Source of the DNA: Clostridium sp. CAG:452
GTDB lineage: Bacteria > Bacillota > Clostridia > TANB77 > CAG-508
NCBI GenBank assembly: GCA_000434035.1
Contig: FR893524.1
Location: 1 to 9,995 of the forward strand
DNA: 9,995 nucleotides
Direction: 5' to 3'
Part shown: positions 1-5,395 of the stretch, in pieces
Layout: each line of letters begins with the position of its first letter
Position numbering within the stretch: the stretch's first letter is position 1
Made by a program: the position numbers and the translations under genes
Notes under the pieces: generated by a model
Told to the model about the DNA's origin: nothing
The model's database searches: none
The model's input: the letters and a program-made list of their open reading frames with translations, nothing else

Positions 1-322
1 TTACATACTTTTGAGATTCTTTTTCCATTTTTAAACTTTGGACCTCTTTTTTTAGTCTTTCCTGCTCAGAATATAGATTATTATATACATTAAAATTATT
101 AGAACCTAGTCCAATTTCTTCATCATATTGAGCTCGAAGAGCTTTATTAGATAATATTCTATATGCCTCTGTTAACTCTTTAAACTTATCTTCAGAAAGA
201 TATGAATTACTTCCAGAGTTCATATCTGGGTGATATTTTTTTGCTAGTGTTCTATAAGCTTTTTCTATAACCTCAAATGATGCATTTTCGCTTACTTCTA
301 GAATTTCATAATAATTTTTCAT
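1..322 (-). CDS. J-domain (DnaJ-like) protein, C-terminus outside the window
   Basis: The reading frame opens with ATG at 322 and runs off the window start after 107 codons without a stop, so the gene is partial. Residues 1-68 are a typical J domain: it opens MKNYYEILEV, carries the diagnostic HPD tripeptide at residues 31-33 between helices II and III, and ends with a FKELTEAYRILSN helix. J domains stimulate the ATPase of DnaK/Hsp70. After the J domain comes an Asn-rich linker, then a charged stretch starting near residue 86 (EQERLKKEVQSLKMEKE) that looks like the beginning of a coiled coil. No Gly/Phe-rich region or zinc centre follows, so this is probably not housekeeping DnaJ but a J protein with a specialised C-terminus. 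An AAGGAG site at 330-335 sits 7 bases before the ATG and supports the start. The gene is divergent from glmS. The J domain is certain; the client is unknown. Confidence 0.9.
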   Translation of the reverse strand, partial: MKNYYEILEVSENASFEVIEKAYRTLAKKYHPDMNSGSNSYLSEDKFKELTEAYRILSNKALRAQYDEEIGLGSNNFNVYNNLYSEQERLKKEVQSLKMEKESQKYV

Positions 323-374
323 AAAAGTACTCCTTACGTATAATATAACCAAATATATAATAACATAACAGTAC

Positions 375-395
375 AAAATTGTAAATTACAATTTT
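375..395. repeat. Perfect 21-bp palindrome between divergent genes
   Basis: The arms AAAATTGTAA (375-384) and TTACAATTTT (386-395) are perfect inverted copies around A385. The site lies between the J-protein gene and glmS, about 10 bases upstream of the candidate glmS -35 element and 53 bases upstream of the J-protein start. There is no GC core or one-sided T-run, so a terminator is unlikely. The symmetry suits an operator for a dimeric repressor or activator. The regulator is unknown, and chance palindromes are commoner in DNA this AT-rich. Confidence 0.55.
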
Positions 396-405
396 TAAAA
401 AAGAC

Positions 406-432
406 TTGCTTCAAAAAGGATAATAGTATAAT
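406..432 (+). promoter_or_regulatory. Candidate glmS promoter
   Basis: TTGCTT at 406-411 is followed after 15 bases by a consensus TATAAT at 427-432. A second TATAAT at 432-437 gives a 20-base spacer, so neither spacing is ideal, but this is the best sigma-A-like signal upstream of the ribozyme. Initiation near 440 would give a leader with about 60 bases 5' of the ribozyme cleavage site. Confidence 0.45.
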
Positions 433-499
433 ATAATACAGTATTGAAAGATTTTTTAAGTAAATAAAATTTAAAAGAAAGGAGTAGAAATTAAAATAA

Positions 500-641
500 T
501 ACAGCGCCAGGACAATGTATATTGTTGACGAGGATTAGAACTTATCGAAGGATTCGGCGGATGGTTCTATGGCATATGGTTGTCATTAAATATTACACAA
601 AGACTAATAGCAATATTAGAACAAAGGTAATATAAACCTTA
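500..641 (+). ncRNA. glmS self-cleaving ribozyme/riboswitch
   Basis: This leader element matches the glmS ribozyme in sequence and order. The cleavage-site motif AGCGCCAG is at 503-510, with cleavage expected between A503 and G504. A P1-like hairpin follows (ACAAT 512-516 with ATTGT 521-525). Next come the conserved GTTGACGAGG (524-533) and a P3-type stem (AGAAC 537-541 with GTTCT 564-568) enclosing TTATCGA and TTCGGCGGATG. GGCGG (556-560) can pair back to GCGCC. Further on are GGTTGTCATTAAA and a P4-type hairpin, CTAATA 604-609 with TATTAG 614-619, capped by a GCAA tetraloop. It ends with the conserved ACAAAGGT (621-628). In the known class, glucosamine-6-phosphate acts as the coenzyme for cleavage, and the cleaved mRNA is degraded, giving feedback on GlmS. 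The gene immediately downstream is glmS, as expected. The exact 3' boundary is approximate. Confidence 0.94.
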
Positions 642-692
642 ATTTACTAAAAATACTTTCAATTCCATTTTAGATTTTTTAGGAGGTACACT

Positions 693-2516
693 ATGTGTGG
701 AATTGTAGGTTATATAGGAGATAAAAAAGCAACTCCAATATTAATTAATGGACTTTTAAGATTAGAGTACAGAGGTTATGATTCAGCAGGAATTGCTGTA
801 ATGGAAGGAAACAACATTGTTGTAAAAAAAGACAAAGGAAGAGTTAATAATTTATATAATTTGGAAGGAATTGATTCTTTGAAAGGAACAATTGGTATTG
901 CTCATACAAGATGGGCAACTCATGGAAAACCATCAAAAGAAAATTCCAATCCGCATATGGACAATTCAGGTTCTTTTGCAGTTGTCCATAATGGAATAAT
1001 AGAGAACTATCATGAATTAAGAAACTTTTTAATAGAAAAAGGATATAATTTTTTATCACAAACAGATACAGAAATTATACCAAACCTAATACATTATTAC
1101 TTTACAAAAGAGAATGATGTATTAAAAGCAATAAAAGATACATGTAATGATTTAAAAGGAAGCTATGCATTAGAAATATTAGCAGCAAGTGAAAGTGATA
1201 AAATGTTTGTTGTAAGAAAAGATAGTCCACTTGTTATAGGAAAAGGAAACGGAGAAAATTATATATCATCAGATATACCAGCAATCCTTTCTTATACAAA
1301 AGATTTTTATCTTTTAGATGACAATGAAATTGTAGAACTTTCAAAAGATAATGTAATTTTCTATGATAAAGATTTAAATAAAATAAATAAACTAATAAAA
1401 AGTATAGAGTGGGGAGCAGCTAGTGCAGAGAAAGATGGTTATGAAGACTTTATGCTAAAAGAAATAAATGAACAACCAAATGCAATAAGAGAAACAATTG
1501 GTGCAAAATTAGATAATGGACATGTAGAAATAGAAGACTTGAATTTTACAAAAGAATATTTAAAAGGTTTAAATAAAATATATATAGTAGCATGCGGAAC
1601 TGCAATGCATGCAGGATTAGTAGCAAAAACTATATTTGAAAGACTTTGCAAAATTCCAGTAGAAGTAGATATTGCTTCAGAATTTAGATACAGGGATCCA
1701 ATAGTAAATGATAAAACACTTGCTATATATATTAGCCAATCAGGCGAAACAGCAGATACAATAGCTGCATTAAAACTTGCAAAATCAAAAGGAGCAAAAA
1801 CACTTGCAATATCAAATGTAATTGGTAGCTCTATAACAAGAGAAGCTGACTACTCAATATATACACATGCAGGACCAGAAATAGCAGTAGCTTCAACAAA
1901 AGCATATACTTCACAAGTGGTACTCCTTAGCATATTAGGATTATATTTTGCAGAGAAACTAGAAACAGCAGATTTAGAAGAAATAAAAGAACTAAAAAAG
2001 GATATTTTAAGATTACCATCACAAGTTGAAGAGATATTAAAAGACTTAGAAGAAATAAAAGAATTTGCTAAAAAAGTATACAAAGAAAAAGATATGTTCT
2101 TTTTAGGAAGAGGAACAGACTATGCAGTAAGCTTAGAAGGCTCTTTAAAACTAAAAGAAATATCATATATTCATTCAGAAGCATATGCATCAGGCGAATT
2201 AAAACACGGACCAATAGCGTTAATAGAAAATGGAGTAACAGTAGTTGCAACAATGACAGATGAAAGGTTAGTTGAAAAATCAATAAGCAATGTGCAAGAA
2301 GTAGTAACAAGAGGTGCAAAAGTATTACTAATTACAAGTGAAGATATAAAAAATGATGGATTTGATACAGTAATAAAAATACCAAAAACAAACCCATTTA
2401 TGTCTCCAGTGCTTTCAGTAGTACCAATGCAAGTACTTTCATACTATATTTCAAAGGAAAAAGGATTAGATGTAGACAAACCAAGAAATTTAGCAAAATC
2501 AGTTACAGTTGAATAG
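693..2516 (+). CDS. glmS: Glutamine--fructose-6-phosphate aminotransferase (isomerizing)
   Basis: This cytosolic enzyme makes glucosamine-6-phosphate from fructose-6-phosphate and glutamine, the first committed step to UDP-GlcNAc and peptidoglycan. Its 607 residues match the usual full length (about 600). Residues 2-215 form a class II (Ntn) glutamine amidotransferase domain. Cys2 in MCGIVGYIG becomes the N-terminal nucleophile after Met removal; TRWATHG (72-78) and HNG (99-101) are the other hallmark motifs. Two SIS sugar-isomerase domains follow (about 285-420 and 455-595), with SQSGET at 348-353, the EIAVASTKAYTSQ motif, and SEAYASGELKHGP in the second. The C-terminal KPRNLAKSVTVE is the conserved end that lines the active site. 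AGGAGG at 681-686 sits 6 bases before the ATG. The start is fixed because the catalytic Cys must follow Met1. The gene appears monocistronic, with a ribozyme leader upstream and a terminator directly downstream. Confidence 0.98.
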   Translation: MCGIVGYIGDKKATPILINGLLRLEYRGYDSAGIAVMEGNNIVVKKDKGRVNNLYNLEGIDSLKGTIGIAHTRWATHGKPSKENSNPHMDNSGSFAVVHNGIIENYHELRNFLIEKGYNFLSQTDTEIIPNLIHYYFTKENDVLKAIKDTCNDLKGSYALEILAASESDKMFVVRKDSPLVIGKGNGENYISSDIPAILSYTKDFYLLDDNEIVELSKDNVIFYDKDLNKINKLIKSIEWGAASAEKDGYEDFMLKEINEQPNAIRETIGAKLDNGHVEIEDLNFTKEYLKGLNKIYIVACGTAMHAGLVAKTIFERLCKIPVEVDIASEFRYRDPIVNDKTLAIYISQSGETADTIAALKLAKSKGAKTLAISNVIGSSITREADYSIYTHAGPEIAVASTKAYTSQVVLLSILGLYFAEKLETADLEEIKELKKDILRLPSQVEEILKDLEEIKEFAKKVYKEKDMFFLGRGTDYAVSLEGSLKLKEISYIHSEAYASGELKHGPIALIENGVTVVATMTDERLVEKSISNVQEVVTRGAKVLLITSEDIKNDGFDTVIKIPKTNPFMSPVLSVVPMQVLSYYISKEKGLDVDKPRNLAKSVTVE

Positions 2517-2529
2517 ATAATAAAATAGG

Positions 2530-2562
2530 AATAGGAAGAGGAGAACAACTCTTCCTATTTTT
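2530..2562 (+). terminator. glmS rho-independent terminator
   Basis: An 11-bp perfect stem pairs 2530-2540 (AATAGGAAGAG) with 2549-2559 (CTCTTCCTATT) around an 8-base loop. It runs into a T tract at 2558-2562 and starts 13 bases after the glmS stop codon. Confidence 0.9.
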
Positions 2563-2703
2563 GCATTTTGTATAGATATAAGAAAATAACAAATATATTC
2601 AAATGGAAATAGATTGGTATTGTATACTGAACTGATATACTTCTTGACTTGAAGAAATATTAAAATAATTATCTATTAATAAACAAAGAACATGTGTAAA
2701 AAT

Positions 2704-2737
2704 ATAAAAAAATGAGATGTTCAATAAGAACATCTCA
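2704..2737 (-). terminator. Terminator of the secreted-protein gene
   Basis: A perfect 10-bp stem pairs 2713-2722 with 2728-2737 (minus-strand reading TGAGATGTTC / GAACATCTCA) around a 5-base loop. On the minus strand it is followed by seven T residues (plus-strand A run 2706-2712). It lies about 70 bases beyond the stop of the gene at 2807-3244. Confidence 0.88.
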
Positions 2738-2806
2738 CCTCCCCGTCGTTACCCAGTTTTAGCAAATGCTATTTATTTGTGAGTTAATGCCACAACTCTA
2801 AAGTGT

Positions 2807-3244
2807 TTAAGCCTGATGAGCAATAGCAACACCATAACCTGCCTGAGTTCTTATCTGAATAGTATACACGTCATTTCCACACCAAAATGTTCTGTCTCCC
2901 TGACCAGGAACAGCGCCATTTTCAGTCCAAACAACATTGCCATTTTTACCAAGCATACGAACATCACTTGGCACCACTCCCCAGCCACTAGTAGTAGTGT
3001 TCATGCATTTTATAAAGACATTACAACTAAAACCTGTGTTGGAAGTAGCAATTGTTTTCCATGAAGTTGTAGTGTTTAGTGAATTGGCAAGGCTAGAATA
3101 TGGGAAAGAGTTGGACTGCGTAGAAATTGAAGCCTGTACAGCTTCTGCTGTAGTAAATTCTGCAGCAAAAGCCGAGACTGAATTTATGAACAGAAATGCA
3201 AATGCTAACATTATAAAGACAAATTTTTTAAAAGAATTTTTCAT
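2807..3244 (-). CDS. Small secreted protein of unknown function, compositionally atypical
   Basis: The family is not recognised. The 145-residue product starts with a classic Sec signal peptide: a basic start (MKNSFKK), a hydrophobic core (FVFIMLAFAFLFI) and a VSAFAA-E cleavage region near residues 27-28. This leaves a mature protein of about 117 residues. The mature part is Ser/Thr/Asn- and Gly-rich with three Cys (74, 80, 122) and Trp residues near the Cys, suggesting a compact beta-rich extracellular domain that may hold a disulfide. No LPxTG, lipobox or catalytic motif is seen. ATG 3244 is preferred over the upstream ATG at 3271: it has AAGGAA (3252-3257) at a good distance, gives a clean signal peptide, and the promoter -10 (3262-3267) overlaps the earlier start region. 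GC is about 42% by line counts, against about 20-28% in flanking genes, suggesting recent transfer. It is divergent from a LytTR operon. A bacteriocin-like or surface-acting role is possible but unproven. Confidence 0.85.
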   Translation of the reverse strand: MKNSFKKFVFIMLAFAFLFINSVSAFAAEFTTAEAVQASISTQSNSFPYSSLANSLNTTTSWKTIATSNTGFSCNVFIKCMNTTTSGWGVVPSDVRMLGKNGNVVWTENGAVPGQGDRTFWCGNDVYTIQIRTQAGYGVAIAHQA

Positions 3245-3261
3245 AACAATGTTCCTTTCGA

Positions 3262-3290
3262 ATAATAGCATTTACTTAAAACTGTAACAA
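3262..3290 (-). promoter_or_regulatory. Promoter of the secreted-protein gene
   Basis: Read on the minus strand, TTGTTA (3290-3285) is followed after exactly 17 bases by TATTAT (3267-3262), preceded by TGC. This is an extended -10 sigma-A-type promoter. Initiation near 3255 gives a very short leader that starts at the ribosome binding site. Confidence 0.7.
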
Positions 3291-3304
3291 CGGAAATTGC
3301 TGTC

Positions 3305-3334
3305 ATATAAAGGGTAAAATTTAATCCTTTATAT
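3305..3334. repeat. 9-bp dyad upstream of the secreted-protein promoter
   Basis: ATATAAAGG (3305-3313) and CCTTTATAT (3326-3334) are perfect inverted copies separated by 12 bases. The dyad centre lies about 65 bases upstream of the predicted minus-strand start near 3255, which is a typical activator position. It could equally be a weak hairpin; no T-run follows, so it is not a terminator. Confidence 0.5.
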
Positions 3335-3389
3335 AAACAACCGCTCCAAATATTTCAATAAAAAATATTGGCATACAATAAAATACCAT

Positions 3390-3424
3390 TTTTTTACAAA
3401 ACAGTCAATAGATTTTTTACAAAA
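3390..3424. repeat. 12-bp direct repeat with 23-bp period
   Basis: TTTTTTACAAAA occurs perfectly at 3390-3401 and again at 3413-3424. The period of 23 bp is roughly two helical turns, so both copies would face nearly the same side of the DNA. LytTR-family proteins bind paired direct repeats about two turns apart, and such a gene starts at 3554. The sequence itself is low-complexity, and no known LytTR consensus is matched exactly. Confidence 0.4.
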
Positions 3425-3507
3425 ATTTACATTGCACTGATTCGATAAAACATAAGTTACATATATCACAATAATAGCACCATTTATCTTAAAGAATTCA
3501 TTTGCAA

Positions 3508-3536
3508 TTGTGAACAGTAAAGACATATGCTATAAT
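3508..3536 (+). promoter_or_regulatory. Promoter of the LytTR operon
   Basis: TTGTGA at 3508-3513 is followed after 17 bases by a consensus TATAAT at 3531-3536 with an extended TGC (3528-3530). Initiation near 3542-3544 would place the GGAGG ribosome binding site (3545-3549) at the very 5' end of the message. Confidence 0.8.
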
Positions 3537-3553
3537 TAAAAAAAGGAGGAGCT

Positions 3554-4021
3554 ATGAATATTAAGATTAATACTAATATATCAAGTGAATATAAAGAAAC
3601 AACAATTACAATAAACGCCCCAAAATTATCTGATGAAATACGAGATTTCATTAAATATATATCAGATATGGATTCAATATCAAATCAAATTGTTGCTAGT
3701 AATAATAATGAAATATATTTTATAAATCTAGAAAAAATAATATGTTTTTTTAGCAAAGACAAATATAACTATGCAAGAACTGTGGACGGAACATATAAAA
3801 TTAAATATAAACTATATGAACTGGAAAAATTCCTTAAGCAAAAGAACTTTATAAGGATTTCAAACTCATGTATTATAAATACAAATCAAGTCAAATGTTT
3901 TGATACAAGTATACTTGGAACAATTTTGGTAAATTTGAAGGACAATACACAAGAAAAAGTTTCTAAAAGAAAAGTACCACAAATAATGAAGCTACTTAGA
4001 GAGAGGGGGAATTTAAAATGA
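3554..4021 (+). CDS. Stand-alone LytTR-family DNA-binding regulator
   Basis: The 155-residue protein has a LytTR DNA-binding domain over roughly residues 45-150. Visible hallmarks are the EIYFINLEKIICFFSKDKY strand region, the YELEKFLKQKNFIRISNSCIINTNQVKCF core (the usual F.R.s.S.iiN.. signature) and the terminal SKRKVPQIMKLL. There is no receiver domain, so it is not an AgrA- or ComE-type response regulator. The N-terminal 40 residues are short and unassigned. It overlaps the downstream membrane-protein gene by four bases (ATGA), indicating translational coupling. LytTR plus membrane-protein pairs are known as LytTR Regulatory Systems (for example HdrRM and BrsRM of Streptococcus mutans), in which the membrane protein restrains the regulator and the targets include bacteriocin genes. 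A GGAGG at 3545-3549 supports the start. Control of its own promoter and of the divergent secreted-protein gene is inferred, not shown. Confidence 0.88.
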   Translation: MNIKINTNISSEYKETTITINAPKLSDEIRDFIKYISDMDSISNQIVASNNNEIYFINLEKIICFFSKDKYNYARTVDGTYKIKYKLYELEKFLKQKNFIRISNSCIINTNQVKCFDTSILGTILVNLKDNTQEKVSKRKVPQIMKLLRERGNLK

Positions 4022-4650
4022 AAAAATTATTAAAAACATTATTAGTATTTAGCATTTCAACAATAGCTATATACATGATTTTCACCTTGAATTTTTTTAA
4101 TAAACGCTGCAAAGAATACCAATTTAGTTTATTTAGTAAGAAATATTATGATTTAAGAAATGTTGATAGAGAAAAGATAAAAGAATTAGGAGATGGAATT
4201 AGTAATTATGCAAAACTGTTAGAAGAGAGTCATAAGGAATCGGATTATATAGAAAACAGTAATTATCATGCAATAGCAGAAGATTTTGATCCACTAGGTT
4301 ACTCAGTATGGAGTGTTTTTCAAACTGAGATTACAATGATAACAAATAAATATATTTGTATATCCATTCTATTGGGAGTATCAATAGGGATAGCTTATGT
4401 TGTAATTACAAGTAAAAAAATGAACAATATTTTTAAGATTTTAATAGGATATTTTTTGCCTATGCTTATAATACCACCAATATATGCATATAATCTTACA
4501 TATAGAAGCTGGGACATTTTTACTATATATAGAACTGTTCCAAAGTATTTCTATATAATATATACATTAATATTTATAATAATTTACATTATAAACTATG
4601 TAATAGGACTAAGAATCACAAAAAAATTGAATGAAACAGTTAAACATTAG
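4018..4650 (+). CDS. Four-helix membrane protein, probable partner of the LytTR regulator
   Basis: This 210-residue protein has four predicted membrane segments: about 5-26, 111-131, 138-159 and 176-198. After the first helix comes a polar stretch of about 85 residues (NKRCKEYQ... to ...ITNKY), which by the positive-inside rule should lie outside the cell and could be a sensing domain. Helices 2-4 are close together and the C-terminus is basic. No transporter, kinase or peptidase motif was recognised. The pairing with a LytTR protein recalls the DUF3021/LytTR arrangement, but DUF3021 proteins are shorter and lack such an external loop, so I do not assign that family. Its start codon lies inside the stop of the regulator gene (ATGA), so the two are co-translated. 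The likely role, inferred from context, is membrane control of the LytTR protein in response to an extracellular or envelope signal. Confidence 0.8.
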   Translation: MKKLLKTLLVFSISTIAIYMIFTLNFFNKRCKEYQFSLFSKKYYDLRNVDREKIKELGDGISNYAKLLEESHKESDYIENSNYHAIAEDFDPLGYSVWSVFQTEITMITNKYICISILLGVSIGIAYVVITSKKMNNIFKILIGYFLPMLIIPPIYAYNLTYRSWDIFTIYRTVPKYFYIIYTLIFIIIYIINYVIGLRITKKLNETVKH

Positions 4651-4686
4651 AAATATGAGTAGCAAACAGCTACTTATATTTTTTTT
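4651..4686 (+). terminator. Terminator of the LytTR operon
   Basis: The stem pairs 4651-4663 with 4669-4681 and includes GTAGC/GCTAC, one G-U pair and a 5-base loop (AAACA). It leads into an eight-base T run at 4679-4686 and begins directly after the stop codon. Confidence 0.9.
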
Positions 4687-4696
4687 ATTTTATCTA

Positions 4697-4724
4697 TTGC
4701 AAAATAAATTTAATATGATAAAAT
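4697..4724 (+). promoter_or_regulatory. Candidate ruvA promoter
   Basis: TTGCAA at 4697-4702 is followed after 16 bases by TAAAAT at 4719-4724, preceded by TGA as an extended -10. It sits just past the upstream terminator and 36 bases before the ruvA start. Confidence 0.6.
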
Positions 4725-4759
4725 ATGTACAGAAAATTTGTTTGCAAGGAGAGAGCTAA

Positions 4760-5359
4760 ATGTTTGCATATATAAAAGGTAGTTTAGAACAAAAATCAAA
4801 TAATTATGTTGTAATAGATGTAGGTGGAATTGGTTATAAGATATTTATGGCAACAAAAGCAATAGAAACTTTAGGAGAAATTGGTAAAGTTGTTAAAGTA
4901 CATACACATTATTATGTAAGAGAAGATAATATTAGTTTATATGGATTTAACACAAATGAAGAATTACGTATGTTTGAGCTTTTATTACAAGTAAGTGGTA
5001 TAGGGGCAAAATCAGCAATAGCAATGCTTTCAGAAATAAGCCCATCAAGTTTTGCACTTGCTGTAATATCAGATGATATATCTCAATTGGTAAAAATACC
5101 AGGAATAGGTAAAAAAACAGCAGCAAGAATAGTGTTAGAGCTTAAGGATAAATTAAAAACAGAAGAAGCAATAACAAAAACAGAAGAAGTAAAATTATCA
5201 ATAACAAACGAAGAAGAAACAAGCGAAGCAATAGCTGCATTACAAGTACTAGGCTATACAAAACGAGAAATAGAAAAAGCTTTGGAAAATGTGGATACAA
5301 AGAATTTACAATTAGAAGAGATAATAAAACAAGGATTAAAAAACTTAGCAAGAAATTGA
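4760..5359 (+). CDS. ruvA: Holliday junction branch migration protein RuvA
   Basis: RuvA binds four-way DNA junctions as a tetramer and loads the RuvB motor for branch migration in recombinational repair. The 199-residue length is typical. Domain I is an N-terminal OB fold (1-63), opening MFAYIKGSLE with the VGGIGYKIF motif. Domain II carries two helix-hairpin-helix motifs, SGIGAKSA (79-86) and PGIGKKTA (114-121). An acidic, Thr-rich linker leads to domain III (about 150-199: SEAIAALQVLGYTKREIEKAL), which contacts RuvB. AAGGAGAG at 4746-4753 fixes the start. The usual neighbour ruvB is absent; rarA follows 36 bases later with its own ribosome binding site and no terminator between, so the two are probably co-transcribed. 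Confidence 0.97.
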   Translation: MFAYIKGSLEQKSNNYVVIDVGGIGYKIFMATKAIETLGEIGKVVKVHTHYYVREDNISLYGFNTNEELRMFELLLQVSGIGAKSAIAMLSEISPSSFALAVISDDISQLVKIPGIGKKTAARIVLELKDKLKTEEAITKTEEVKLSITNEEETSEAIAALQVLGYTKREIEKALENVDTKNLQLEEIIKQGLKNLARN

Positions 5360-5395
5360 AAAATAAATTCCAATTTGTTTTAGAGAGGAGAATAA

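Noticed and set aside
477..483. AAAGGAG resembling a ribosome binding site before the ribozyme
   Set aside because: No start codon follows at a suitable distance, and the region is ribozyme leader.
2599..2733. Minus-strand 44-codon frame with a hydrophobic start, preceded by GGAGGTGAG
   Set aside because: Its start lies inside the terminator hairpin and T-run of the secreted-protein gene, and the GGAGG is only about four bases from the ATG. A type I toxin-like peptide was considered, but nothing else supports it.
3245..3271. Upstream in-frame ATG (3271) for the secreted protein
   Set aside because: It would place extra residues before the signal peptide, has no ribosome binding site, and starts upstream of the predicted transcription start.
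2937..3287. Plus-strand frame of 116 codons opposite the secreted-protein gene
   Set aside because: It is antisense to a gene with a clear signal peptide, promoter and terminator; no ribosome binding site or domain was seen.
3329..3526. Minus-strand frame of 65 codons in the divergent intergenic region
   Set aside because: It has no ribosome binding site and covers the promoter region of the LytTR operon. The composition looks like random AT-rich sequence.
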